From: Streptomyces sp. CB02009
GTDB lineage: Bacteria > Actinomycetota > Actinomycetes > Streptomycetales > Streptomycetaceae
Direction: 5' to 3'
Length of the DNA: 64,000 bases
NCBI RefSeq assembly: GCF_001905825.1
Contig: NZ_LIVV01000003.1
Span: forward strand, 292,956-356,955
Shown: positions 28,030 to 35,352 of the stretch, piece after piece
Numbering within the stretch: the first letter of the stretch is position 1
Layout of the letters: each line of letters begins with the position of its first letter
Translations under genes and position numbers: made by a program
The notes under the pieces: model-generated
The model's input: the letters and a program-made list of their open reading frames with translations, nothing else
Database searches by the model: none
Told to the model about the DNA's origin: nothing

Positions 28030-28069
28030 CTGGACTTCTACTGGACCGGCCCAGGACCCGCTCTGGACC
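28030..28069 (+). promoter_or_regulatory. Four 11-bp-phased heptamers, SARP-box-like, before hlmF
   Basis: CTGGACT at 28030, CTGGACC at 28041, CAGGACC at 28052 and CTGGACC at 28063 recur at exactly 11 bp. Direct heptamer repeats in 11-bp phase are the known binding geometry of SARP activators. TTGACC at 28085 followed by CATCAT at 28110 could be the core promoter. The decarboxylase ATG at 28122 has no clear ribosome site and may be leaderless. Confidence 0.65.
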
Positions 28070-28121
28070 GCCCCGTCGATCCCCTTGACCTGCGGCGGGA
28101 CGGCGGCGACATCATCGGCTC

Positions 28122-28715
28122 ATGGGAATTCGAAACTCCCCGGAACCGACCGGGAAACGCATACTCATCGGTGCCACGGGATCCATCGCCGTGACCCGGC
28201 TGCCGGCGTATGTCGAGGCGATGCGCCGGCAGATCGAGGGCAGCACGTTCACCGTTCTGCTGACGCACACCGCGACCTCGTTCATTTCCCCGGAGAGCGT
28301 CGCGCTCTTCGCCGAGAGGGTGGTGAGCGGAGAATCCCCGGCGGACTGGCCGACCGACAAGCCCTCCCGGCTCGCCGCCGACCACGACATCCTCGCGGTG
28401 CTGCCGGCCACCGCCCACACCCTCGCCTCCGCGGCCGCCGGCGCCGCGCCGAACCGGCTGCTCACGGTCGCCCTGTCGGTGGACTACCCGGTGGTCCACT
28501 TCCCGGTGATGGGCGCGAAGATGTGGCACAAGGCGGCCGTGCAGCGGAACATCGCACGGATCCGCGAGGACGGCGGCCTCGTCAACGAGCCGGAGTGGCA
28601 CGACGGTTTCGACCCGACGACGGGAACGGTCAGCCGGCATCCTGCGCTGCCCTCGCCGGAGACCGTGGCGACGGTGATCGAGGACCTCCTGGCCAAGGGG
28701 CGCACGCTGTCCTGA
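28122..28715 (+). CDS. hlmF: HFCD-family flavoprotein decarboxylase (HlmF type)
   Basis: This 197-aa homo-oligomeric flavin-containing cysteine decarboxylase (PPC-DC/EpiD family) has the N-terminal ILIGATGSIAVTRLPAYVEAMR, ending the first strand in the usual GxTGS FMN loop; ADHDILAVLPATAHTLASAAAG in the middle; and VDYPVVHFPVMGAKMWHKAAVQRNI (PxMNxxMW-type motif, here PVMGAKMW). It oxidatively decarboxylates peptidyl C-terminal cysteine to an enethiol. In holomycin synthesis HlmF does this to the NRPS-bound or released Cys-Cys intermediate. The M-G in place of M-N in the substrate clamp is a family variation worth noting. It is transcribed divergently from hlmE. Confidence 0.87.
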   Translation: MGIRNSPEPTGKRILIGATGSIAVTRLPAYVEAMRRQIEGSTFTVLLTHTATSFISPESVALFAERVVSGESPADWPTDKPSRLAADHDILAVLPATAHTLASAAAGAAPNRLLTVALSVDYPVVHFPVMGAKMWHKAAVQRNIARIREDGGLVNEPEWHDGFDPTTGTVSRHPALPSPETVATVIEDLLAKGRTLS

Positions 28716-28803
28716 GGCCCGGGCCCCGGGGCCCCGCGTGCGGATCCCCGGGGCCCGGGCCCCGGCCCCGGCCGGCCCCCGCGCCCCGGCCGCTCCCCGC
28801 ACG

Positions 28804-28843
28804 CGGATCAGGGCCCCGCCGTGACCGGCGGGGCCCTGATCCG
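28804..28843. terminator. 17-bp perfect stem between convergent hlmF and RidA gene
   Basis: The arms at 28804-28820 and 28827-28843 are exactly complementary around a 6-nt loop. It lies between two convergent stops and should work in both directions. The upstream stretch 28716-28800 is almost pure G/C with several GGGCCC-type palindromes. Confidence 0.85.
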
Positions 28844-28898
28844 TGCCTGCGTCCTGCCGTACCGCCGCGCCCCGCGGGGGACGGGGCGCGGTGGCCGG

Positions 28899-29306
28899 CT
28901 ACTCGGCGACCGCCGTGGCCTCGATCTCGATGAGGAAGTCGGGCTCGGCGAGGGTGGCCACCCCGACCAGGGTGGTCGGCTTCACGACGTCGGCACCGAT
29001 CCGGGCGGCCGCGCGCTCGGCGCCCGCGGTGACCGCCTCCCACTTGTCGAGCGACCAGTCCTTCGCGTAGATCGTCAGCTTCACGACGTCCTCGAAGCTC
29101 GCGCCGGCCGCCTCCAGACCGGCGGCGATGTTCAGGTAGACCTGCTCGGTCTGCGCCGCCAGGTCGCCGGTGCCGACCGGCTCGCCGTCCGCGGTGCGCG
29201 GGGTCTGGCCGCTCAGGAAGATGACGCGGCTTCCGGTGCCGACGGCCAGCTGGTGCCAGCCGTACGGCTTGGTGAGGCTGGGCGGGTCGATGTTCTCGAC
29301 AGCCAT
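28899..29306 (-). CDS. RidA/YjgF family protein
   Basis: This 135-aa Rid-family protein begins KPYGWHQLAVGTGSRVIFLSGQTP and contains VYLNIAAGLEAAGASFEDVVKLTIYAKDW and VGVATLAEPDFLIEIEATAVAE, the family C-terminal signature. The usual catalytic arginine position (RxC/xVE region) appears as a variant (LVGVATLAEPDFLIEIE), which leans toward a divergent Rid subgroup. Rid enzymes hydrolyse or protect against reactive enamines and imines. AAAGGA sits 6 nt before the ATG. It follows the DAO-type flavoenzyme by 58 nt on the same strand, so the two probably act in sequence: amine oxidation to an imine, then Rid hydrolysis. I do not recall it from the holomycin locus. Confidence 0.87.
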   Translation of the reverse strand: MAVENIDPPSLTKPYGWHQLAVGTGSRVIFLSGQTPRTADGEPVGTGDLAAQTEQVYLNIAAGLEAAGASFEDVVKLTIYAKDWSLDKWEAVTAGAERAAARIGADVVKPTTLVGVATLAEPDFLIEIEATAVAE

Positions 29307-29364
29307 GGGGTGTCCTTTCGGGTGGGACCGATCACGGTGGACGGGTGCGGGATCGCGCCGGTGG

Positions 29365-30828
29365 TCAGCGGTGCTCGCGGCAGGTCGCGTAGTACTTGCG
29401 CAGCAGGCTGACCAGCTCGGGGTCGAAGCGGGAGGCGAAGAGCAGCTCGGCCGGAGGGGTGAACTCGGGGTCGAGCTCGTCGGCCCAGGCGAGGGTGGCC
29501 GGGCGCAGGTCCATCTCGATCCACTGGTGCCACTCGACCGGGATCGTCCAGTCCTGCTCGTACCCGATGCCCATCTGGTGGTCGATGAGGAGGTCGACGA
29601 TCTCCTCGCGGGTCCCGGTCCGGTACGGCTGCCGCAGCGGGGTGAAGCGGTCCAGGTCGGCCTGCGGCTCCTCGCCGAGGATGCGGGCCGCGAAGTCCTG
29701 GGCGAGCAGCGGCGACAGGTGCAGTCCGTCGCGGTAGGTGCCGGTCATGATGGTCAGGCCCTGCATGCCGCCGTCGCCCAGCAGCGGGAAGCCGTCCATG
29801 GACACGGGCCGGTTGCCGACCTGGACCTTGGTGACCTCGCTGTTCCAGAGGTTGCGGCGGACCTGGCGGTGGGCGCACTGCAGCAGGAAGACCAGGTCGC
29901 GCATCTCGGGGGTGTCGCGGGGCTCGACGGCGATGACGTTGGTGGCGCCGACGTAGACGTGGCCGTCGCCGCGGGGCACCACGTGCAGGCCGCACGCGAA
30001 GGAGCGGTTCGGCGTGCGGATGACGCTGTCCGGGCTCGTGCCGTCCTGGGTCCTGATCAGCGAGGAGACTCCGTAACCGCTGACCAGCCGGGGGATGCGG
30101 GGGCCGACGGGCAGGCTGTCGAGGAGTTCCTGGGTGCGGGCCCCGGCGGCCAGGGTGACGTGGTCGGCGGAGATCGTGCGGCCGGAGGCGAGGACGACGC
30201 CGGTGACCCGCTCGCCGCGGTACTCGACGCGGGTGGCGAACTCGGGGACGAGCGTGGCACCGGCCCGGACGGCGGCCGCTTCGAGCCGCTCCAGGAGGGC
30301 GGCGGCGTTGACCGCGTGCTCGCCCGGTATGTGGAAGGCCTTCAGCGGGCGGGAGATGGGCTCGGCGTCCACCCAGTCGAGGTCGGAGGGCTCCACGTCC
30401 TCGAAGGGCTCTTCGTAGCGGGTGAGCTCGGCGCGGATGGCGTTGTAGTTGGCGTCGTCGATCTCGGCGGTGCCGATGGTGTTGAGGACGACGGTGGTGC
30501 CCTGCGCGGTCCTGACCGGCGCGCCCTCCGTCTGCTCCTCCAGCTCCTCCAGCCACGGACCCCACAACTCGGTCGCCCTGATGCCGAGTTCGAGCTTGTG
30601 GCGACCGTGCTCGGTGGCCAGCAGCGAGGTGGTGACCTCGCCGAAACAGCCGAGCATGGCGCCGGCCGCGGCCGATCCCGCCCAGGGCCGGTGGGGTTGG
30701 CCGAGGACGGCGACGCGCTGTCCGCGGCGCGCCAGGACCCAGGCGAGCGACAGTCCCAGGACTCCGTTGCCGGCGATGACGATGTCGTAGCCGGTACCGT
30801 CCGCGTCTGCGTTCCTGTTGGCGTTCAT
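29365..30828 (-). CDS. FAD-dependent oxidoreductase, DAO (glycine/D-amino-acid oxidase-like)
   Basis: This 487-aa flavoenzyme carries YDIVIAGNGVLGLSLAWVLARRGQRVAVLG at its N-terminus (GxGxxG as GNGVLG) and a DAO substrate domain with IPGEHAVNAAALLERLEAAAVRAGA (about residues 175-200). It ends with GNRPVSMDGFPLLGDGGMQGLTIMTGTYRDGLHLSPLLAQDFAARIL. This resembles ThiO/DAO enzymes that oxidise amines to imines with release of H2O2. About 100 extra residues follow the fold. GGGAGA lies 10 nt upstream of the chosen ATG; a TTG directly before it is the alternative. It pairs with the RidA gene. The substrate is unknown; candidates are a cysteine-derived amine or a side product of the pathway. Confidence 0.85.
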   Translation of the reverse strand: MNANRNADADGTGYDIVIAGNGVLGLSLAWVLARRGQRVAVLGQPHRPWAGSAAAGAMLGCFGEVTTSLLATEHGRHKLELGIRATELWGPWLEELEEQTEGAPVRTAQGTTVVLNTIGTAEIDDANYNAIRAELTRYEEPFEDVEPSDLDWVDAEPISRPLKAFHIPGEHAVNAAALLERLEAAAVRAGATLVPEFATRVEYRGERVTGVVLASGRTISADHVTLAAGARTQELLDSLPVGPRIPRLVSGYGVSSLIRTQDGTSPDSVIRTPNRSFACGLHVVPRGDGHVYVGATNVIAVEPRDTPEMRDLVFLLQCAHRQVRRNLWNSEVTKVQVGNRPVSMDGFPLLGDGGMQGLTIMTGTYRDGLHLSPLLAQDFAARILGEEPQADLDRFTPLRQPYRTGTREEIVDLLIDHQMGIGYEQDWTIPVEWHQWIEMDLRPATLAWADELDPEFTPPAELLFASRFDPELVSLLRKYYATCREHR

Positions 30829-31002
30829 CAATGTCCAATCTCCCGGGGCGCTGTCAGGTCGCCCCGATGGGTGTGGGTGGGTCGATTGCGTCGGAACTGC
30901 TGGTGCGAGTGGTGCGAGTGGGGCCTCGGTGCCGGTCAGCCCCGGTGGGCGGGCTGGGCGGGCCGTGAAGGCTGCGCGGAGTGCGCGCGCTGAGCGAAGC
31001 GG

Positions 31003-31752
31003 TCAGCGGAGCCGGAACTCGTAGAGGGTGAAGTCCATGTGGACGATGCCGCGCTCGTCGGTGTGCGCCCTGACCGCCGGGGAGTCGCCGAACTCGGCGG
31101 CGGGCAGCTCGACGGACTCGGTGCGGATCCGCTTGCCCTCGAACCCGGCCTCGTCGGCGGCGCGCAGCATCTTGAACGGGTTGCCCATGGCCTCGCTGGT
31201 GCCCAGGTAGACGCGGCCGTCGGCGGCCAGATGGCGCACCACGTCGCGGAAGAACCGGTTCACCAGCCCGTACCCGGGGTCGAACACCGCGCGCTCGATG
31301 TGCCCCGCGTACGGGCGGTCGGCGGGCGCCTCGATGAACGGGGTGTTCCAGAACACCGTGTCGAGCTGCTCCTCGGGGTCGAGGGCGTCGAAGAGGTCGC
31401 TGGTCAGCGCGGTGAACCGGTCGCTCACCCCGTGCCGTTCGGCGTTCCGCCGGGCGTTCTCCACGGCGGCCGGATTGATGTCGGTGGCGAGCACCCGCGC
31501 GGCCCCGTGCTGCGCCGCCAGCACCGCGGCGACACCGGCGCCGCAGCCCAGTTCGAGGAAGCGGTCGCCCCGCTCGTACGGCACCCAGGAGGCGAACAGG
31601 CCGGGGCCGGGGTCCGTATAGGGCGGGAACACCTCGGGCAGCAGGTCCCACTCCCTGCCGAGCAGCGAGAAGGTCGACTGCGTGGGGCGGTCGGGGCTCT
31701 GGATCTGTGACACGACCCAGGTGCCGAGTTCGTAGCCCAGCTCGTTGTCCAT
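31003..31752 (-). CDS. SAM-dependent methyltransferase (candidate N-methyltransferase)
   Basis: This 249-aa class I methyltransferase has motif I in FLELGCGAGVAAVLAAQ (about residues 66-82), the acidic motif II ATDINPAAVENARRNAERHG, and NTPF in VFWNTPFIEAP, matching the (N/D)PPY-type catalytic loop of N-methyltransferases such as PrmC/HemK relatives. GGGAGG lies 7 nt before the ATG. It is 88 nt downstream of the exporter on the same strand. A dedicated amide N-methyltransferase is what separates thiolutin and aureothricin from holomycin, so N4-methylation of the pyrrolone ring is the leading guess. S-methylation of the dithiol cannot be excluded. Confidence 0.85.
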   Translation of the reverse strand: MDNELGYELGTWVVSQIQSPDRPTQSTFSLLGREWDLLPEVFPPYTDPGPGLFASWVPYERGDRFLELGCGAGVAAVLAAQHGAARVLATDINPAAVENARRNAERHGVSDRFTALTSDLFDALDPEEQLDTVFWNTPFIEAPADRPYAGHIERAVFDPGYGLVNRFFRDVVRHLAADGRVYLGTSEAMGNPFKMLRAADEAGFEGKRIRTESVELPAAEFGDSPAVRAHTDERGIVHMDFTLYEFRLR

Positions 31753-31839
31753 GAGGTCCTCCCTGTGGGGGAGCCGGCGGAGAGCCCCCGGGGGAGGAGC
31801 TCTCCGCGGCTACCGGTGGTGGTGTGTCATGACGTCACA

Positions 31840-33123
31840 TCAGTTGTCTACGACCGCCGGGGCGTTCGTGGCGACGGGCGCGTCCGGGTTCGCCGCGGCG
31901 TGCGCGGATCCGGCCTCGCGGGCGGCCCGGTTGCGGGCCATCGCGCGCTCGACCAGGACGACCGGGATGGTGAGCACGGCGAGTCCCGCGCCCAGCCACG
32001 GGATCGAGGTGAGACCGGCACCTGCGCCGAGCGCCACGCCCGCGAGGACGGGGACCACGCTGATGCCGAGCTGGAACATGGAGACGGCGGTGGCACCGGC
32101 GAGCGTCGGCGCGCCCGAGGCCACGGTGAACACCCGCCCGTAGACGGCAGGGTTGAGGACGAAGCCGGCGACGCCCAGGAGCAGGACCAGGGGGACGACG
32201 GCCACGGCGTAGTCGGCGAGGAGCGCGAGCAGCACGGAGCAGACGAGGATGCCGCCGGCCCCGATGAGCAGGGCGTGGTGGGGGCGTCCGTCGGCGATCC
32301 GGCCGCCGATCGAGAGGCCGATGAAGGCTCCGATGCCGAAGAGGACGAGGATGGCGGGCACCCACACGGAGTCGACACCGGTGACGTCCGTGAGGAAGGC
32401 CGCGAGGTAGTTGTACGAGATCATGTACGCGGCGGTGCTGAGCAGGGTCGCGGCGTACACCACCCACAGCTGCGGCTGCCGCATCGTCCGCAGCTCGCGC
32501 TTCACGCTGGGCTCCTGCGCCGCCTTGGTGGCGGGCACGGCGACGATCGTGGCGATCGCGCTCAGCACGGTCAGCGCGACCACCGCCCAGAAGCCGCCCT
32601 GCCAGCCGGTGAAGTGGCTGAGGAAGGCGCCGGCCGGGCCGCCCGCGACCATCGCGATGCTGAGGCCGCTGACCACCACGCCGGAGGCCCGGGCGGTGCG
32701 GTCGGGGGTGACGAGGGAGATCGCGGTGACCGCGGCGACCGCCCAGAACCCGGCGTACGCCAGGCCGATCAGGAAGCGGGTGACGAGCAGCACCGTGAAG
32801 TCGTCGGTCAGCAGGCCGACGGCCACCCCGGCGGCGAACACGGCCTGCGAGATCACCAGGGTCGTACGGCGCGGCCAGCGCAGGGTCAGCACCGCCAGCG
32901 GCGGGCCGCCGATCACGACACCGATGGCGAAGGCCGAGATGAGGGCACCCGCGGACGACAGCGAGATGTCGAGGTCGTCGGCGATGTCCGGGAGGACACC
33001 GGCGAGCAGGAACTCGGCGCTGCCCATCGCGAACAGGCTGAACGCGAGCAGGTAGACGGCGAGCGGCAGCCTGCCGTTGGCCTTCGGGGCGGTGGCTTCC
33101 TGGGATTCGGTCCGGAGGCTCAT
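31840..33123 (-). CDS. hlmH: MFS drug exporter (HlmH type)
   Basis: This 427-aa major facilitator has twelve predicted membrane segments, of the DHA1/AraJ-Cmx type. Its features are AMGSAEFLLAGVLPDIADDLDIS in TM1 and the following loop, the loop 2-3 motif VLTLRWPRRTTLVISQ, and RFLIGLAYAGFWAV in TM4. A central cytoplasmic loop (TKAAQEPSVKRELRTMRQPQ) divides the halves. Holomycin clusters carry an MFS pump (HlmH) for efflux of the toxic product, and this gene fits. Its ATG overlaps the stop of an upstream small reading frame (ATGA). A putative redox/self-resistance operator lies about 285 nt upstream. Confidence 0.87.
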   Translation of the reverse strand: MSLRTESQEATAPKANGRLPLAVYLLAFSLFAMGSAEFLLAGVLPDIADDLDISLSSAGALISAFAIGVVIGGPPLAVLTLRWPRRTTLVISQAVFAAGVAVGLLTDDFTVLLVTRFLIGLAYAGFWAVAAVTAISLVTPDRTARASGVVVSGLSIAMVAGGPAGAFLSHFTGWQGGFWAVVALTVLSAIATIVAVPATKAAQEPSVKRELRTMRQPQLWVVYAATLLSTAAYMISYNYLAAFLTDVTGVDSVWVPAILVLFGIGAFIGLSIGGRIADGRPHHALLIGAGGILVCSVLLALLADYAVAVVPLVLLLGVAGFVLNPAVYGRVFTVASGAPTLAGATAVSMFQLGISVVPVLAGVALGAGAGLTSIPWLGAGLAVLTIPVVLVERAMARNRAAREAGSAHAAANPDAPVATNAPAVVDN

Positions 33124-33274
33124 CGGTGACCGCCTTCCGGCTGCGTGGCGGCGGCGGGGTGCGGGGTCTGGGCGACGCGCGAGGTCGGGGCGACCTGCGG
33201 GACGGTGGTCGGGCGCGGGGTGGCGGCGGGGCGCGGGGGGACGCGTCGCACAGCCCCGGGGGTGGCCAAACGCA
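33120..33274 (-). CDS. Small Pro/Ala/Thr-rich ORF coupled to the MFS exporter
   Basis: A 51-codon frame beginning MRLATPGAVRRVPPRP has a good ribosome site (GAGGAG, 8 nt before the ATG) and ends in a TGA that overlaps the exporter ATG. The product is basic, rich in Pro, Ala and Thr, with no membrane segment. I do not recognise it. It may be a leader peptide that adjusts exporter translation, or simply a translated leader. The frame is open further upstream (to about 33371 or beyond), so a longer N-terminus cannot be excluded. Confidence 0.45.
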
Positions 33275-33406
33275 TGAGCGGACTCCTCGTTCTGACGGTT
33301 CGGGCGTACGGATCAGGGCGGGTGCGCGCCGGTCTGCCGGCCTCGGCGGTCCGCCGGATCGTGGTGATCACCAGTGACGCCCATGCTGGAACCGGGCTCC
33401 GCGGAC

Positions 33407-33435
33407 GGACAACATTTGTTGCCGATACCGGGACG
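33407..33435 (-). promoter_or_regulatory. Putative operator, copy 3 (CAACAA-ATG-TTGT)
   Basis: On the minus strand: GTCCCGG, TATCGG, then CAACAA-ATG-TTGTCC. It lies upstream of the exporter leader ORF (about 133 nt before its ATG) and just past the globin stop. A perfect 12-bp palindrome (TGGTGATCACCA, 33362-33373) lies downstream in the same leader. Confidence 0.55.
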
Positions 33436-33460
33436 CGGCGGGGGCCGGTCGGCCGGTGGA

Positions 33461-33988
33461 TCACTCCTCACCGGGTACGCCCTCGCCCCAGCCCCACTTC
33501 TTGATGGTGGTGCGACGGGTGGGGCCGACGTCCGGCTGGGAGTTGGCCATCGCGCGGCGCGAGCCGAACTCGATGTAGCCGACGAAGGCGGAGCGGAACT
33601 CGGCGTCCTCGGGCAGCCCGACCTCGTCCATCGCCGTCAGCATCAGCTCCACCCAGCGGGCCCGCTGCTCGGGCTTGATGGCCCGGCCCCGGTGGCGGGA
33701 GACCATGTGGGGGTAGCCGCCGTGCTGCTCGGTGTAGTGCGTCGGCCCGCCGAGCACCTCGCCGAGGAAGGTCGCGACGTGCTGGGGGTGGTCGTCGTCC
33801 ATGTGCGCGAAGAGCGGGGCGAGGACCTCGTCCTTGCGGACACGGGCGTAGAACGCCTCGGTGAGCCGCTCCAGCGCCTCGGTGCCGCCGATCCATTCGT
33901 AGAGGGTGGGTACCTGGTTCTGCTGGGCCTCGTCCTGCGCCTCGTCCTGCGCCGGGGCCTGCGCCTGGTCCTGGTGCTGGTCCGTCAC
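33461..33988 (-). CDS. hlmG: Truncated hemoglobin, group II (HlmG type)
   Basis: This 175-aa trHbO-like globin has the start LYEWIGGTEALERLTEAFYARV, the proximal-histidine region GGYPHMVSRHRGRAI, and C-terminal RTTIKKWGWGEG. PLFAHMDDDHPQHVATFLGEVLGG matches the E/F region. A ~25-residue Gln/Asp/Ala-rich N-terminal extension comes from a DNA repeat. The GTG at 33988 follows AGAGG. Globins accompany dithiolopyrrolone genes (HlmG), where the role is unsettled; oxygen supply or detoxification for the oxidases is the usual suggestion. It is transcribed with or just after the SARP gene (about 97 nt between them). Confidence 0.88.
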   Translation of the reverse strand: MTDQHQDQAQAPAQDEAQDEAQQNQVPTLYEWIGGTEALERLTEAFYARVRKDEVLAPLFAHMDDDHPQHVATFLGEVLGGPTHYTEQHGGYPHMVSRHRGRAIKPEQRARWVELMLTAMDEVGLPEDAEFRSAFVGYIEFGSRRAMANSQPDVGPTRRTTIKKWGWGEGVPGEE

Positions 33989-34085
33989 TGTGTCGCCTCT
34001 CTCGGGTGTCTCGTGCGGTGGGGTCGAGGTGGTGGTGGGTGGGGGGTCGGGGGCCGGGAGTCGCGGTGGGCCCGGGGCCGGGGCG

Positions 34086-35033
34086 TCAGGCCGCGTAGAG
34101 GTCGAAGGTCGGTGTCGGACGGCCGCCGTGGGCCGGGGTGTCCAGGCGCGGATCGACCGAGAGCATCGCCTGGTGCAGCCGCTGGAGCTGCGGGGCGGGC
34201 TCGAGACCCAGCTCCTCGACGAGTCGGCGTCTGAGACCGCGGTAGAGCTGGAGGGCCTCGGACTGCCGGCCGGCGCGGTAGAACGCCACCATCGCCTGGG
34301 CGTGCAGCCGTTCGTTGGCGGGGTGGAGGCGGGTCAGCTCGACGAGTTCGGCGAGGAGTTCGCCGTGCAGACCGAGGCGCAGTTCGGCGTCGAGCCGGCG
34401 TTCGGTCGCGAGCAGCCGGCTCTCCTCCAGGCGCGCCGCGTGGATCCGCAGCGCGGCCCCGGCCCGTACGTCCACCAGGGCCGGTCCCGTCCACAGGGCG
34501 AGGGCCTCGCGGAGCAACCGGGCGGCGCGGGCGCTGTCGCCGTCGGCGAAGGCGGTGTGCCCGGCCTGCGCGGCGCGCTGGAAGGCGAAGGCGTCGACGT
34601 TCTCCTCGGCGATCCGCAGGAGGTAGCCGTCGTGACCCGTGGCCAGCAGATCCCGGGCCCGGGCCGGACCGGTCGCCCCGGCCTTCCCGACCGCGATCCC
34701 CGTCGGCCCGGCTGCCCCGGCCTTCCCGACCGCGACCCCCGCCGGCTCGACCGCCCCGGCCCCTGCCGCCCCGGTGGGGCCCTCCGGCCCGTACGGGCCG
34801 CCGAGGGCCGCCGCCAGTGCCCGGCGCAGCCGCAGGATGTAGGTCTGCAGGGTGCTGTGCGCGCTGCTCGGGGGCAGCGGGCCCCAGAGTTCCTCCTTGA
34901 GGACGGCCACCGGGACGGGCCGGCCGGGGTGGAGCGCGAGGAGCGCGAGGACCTGTCGCGTCTTCGCCGCACTCGGGACGACCGGAACTCCGTCCGTCTC
35001 GGCGTGCAGCGGGCCAAGAATCCGTATCCTCAC
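34086..35033 (-). CDS. SARP-family pathway activator
   Basis: This 315-aa SARP has an OmpR-type winged helix (VRIRILGPLHAETDG; SSAHSTLQTYILRLRRAL, residues 1-~90). An inserted Gly/Ala/Pro linker with a 39-bp tandem duplication (34675-34752) follows, then the BTAD domain ending FYRAGRQSEALQLYRGLRRRLVEELGLEP. Expected to recruit RNA polymerase at promoters carrying 11-bp-phased heptamers, such as those before hlmF. The GTG at 35033 has GGAGGA 5 nt upstream; an in-frame ATG at 35129 would read through its own promoter. Its promoter (35100-35158) carries the shared element, so it is under cluster control or autoregulated. Confidence 0.9.
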   Translation of the reverse strand: MRIRILGPLHAETDGVPVVPSAAKTRQVLALLALHPGRPVPVAVLKEELWGPLPPSSAHSTLQTYILRLRRALAAALGGPYGPEGPTGAAGAGAVEPAGVAVGKAGAAGPTGIAVGKAGATGPARARDLLATGHDGYLLRIAEENVDAFAFQRAAQAGHTAFADGDSARAARLLREALALWTGPALVDVRAGAALRIHAARLEESRLLATERRLDAELRLGLHGELLAELVELTRLHPANERLHAQAMVAFYRAGRQSEALQLYRGLRRRLVEELGLEPAPQLQRLHQAMLSVDPRLDTPAHGGRPTPTFDLYAA

Positions 35034-35099
35034 GCGTCCTCCGTCCGTCACCGGGCGCCGCCCGACCGGTCCCTTTCCGAAGCGGCTGTTCTGGGAAGG

Positions 35100-35158
35100 A
35101 ACGTAGGAGCGCGGGGGTGGGGGCCTCAATACGGTGGGACCGTAGGGCTGACCGAAGA
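35100..35158 (-). promoter_or_regulatory. SARP gene promoter with shared regulatory element (copy B)
   Basis: On the minus strand: a TTCGGT repeat, 12 bp later TACGGT-CCC-ACCGTA, abutting TTGAGG (-35, 35129-35124), an 18-bp spacer, then TACGTT (-10, 35105-35100). Predicted start near 35093, about 60 nt before the SARP GTG. The rest of this 319-bp gap (35159-35352) holds a hairpin, a possible 30-codon ORF and an AT-rich stretch. Confidence 0.75.
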
Positions 35159-35219
35159 ATCTGCGGAGGGGGAGTCCCTACGGGTGACGGGCAGGAGTAT
35201 GGATTCCGTGCATGCCGAA

Positions 35220-35253
35220 GCCCCCGAGGGCGAGCGGCGCGCGCTTCGGGGGC
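35220..35253. terminator. 8-bp stem hairpin downstream of methyltransferase gene
   Basis: GCCCCCGA at 35220 pairs with TCGGGGGC at 35246. It lies about 100 nt past the methyltransferase stop on the minus strand and before the SARP promoter, and would insulate the two transcripts. A 30-codon plus-strand ORF (35199-35291) runs through it. Confidence 0.5.
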
Positions 35254-35352
35254 ATTACGGGAACCGCTGGACTGCTAATCTCCTTAGTTAATTCGTTCGC
35301 CTTTCCTTTTCGTGTCCGCTTTTCGCCAAGGTGACAAATTCCCCGGCCGGAT

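Noticed and set aside
24716..28933. 1.4-kaa plus-strand open frame opposite the NRPS
   Set aside because: It is a mirror of the NRPS coding strand with Gly/Arg/Val-rich composition and no domain; the last part only coincides with the real decarboxylase region in another frame.
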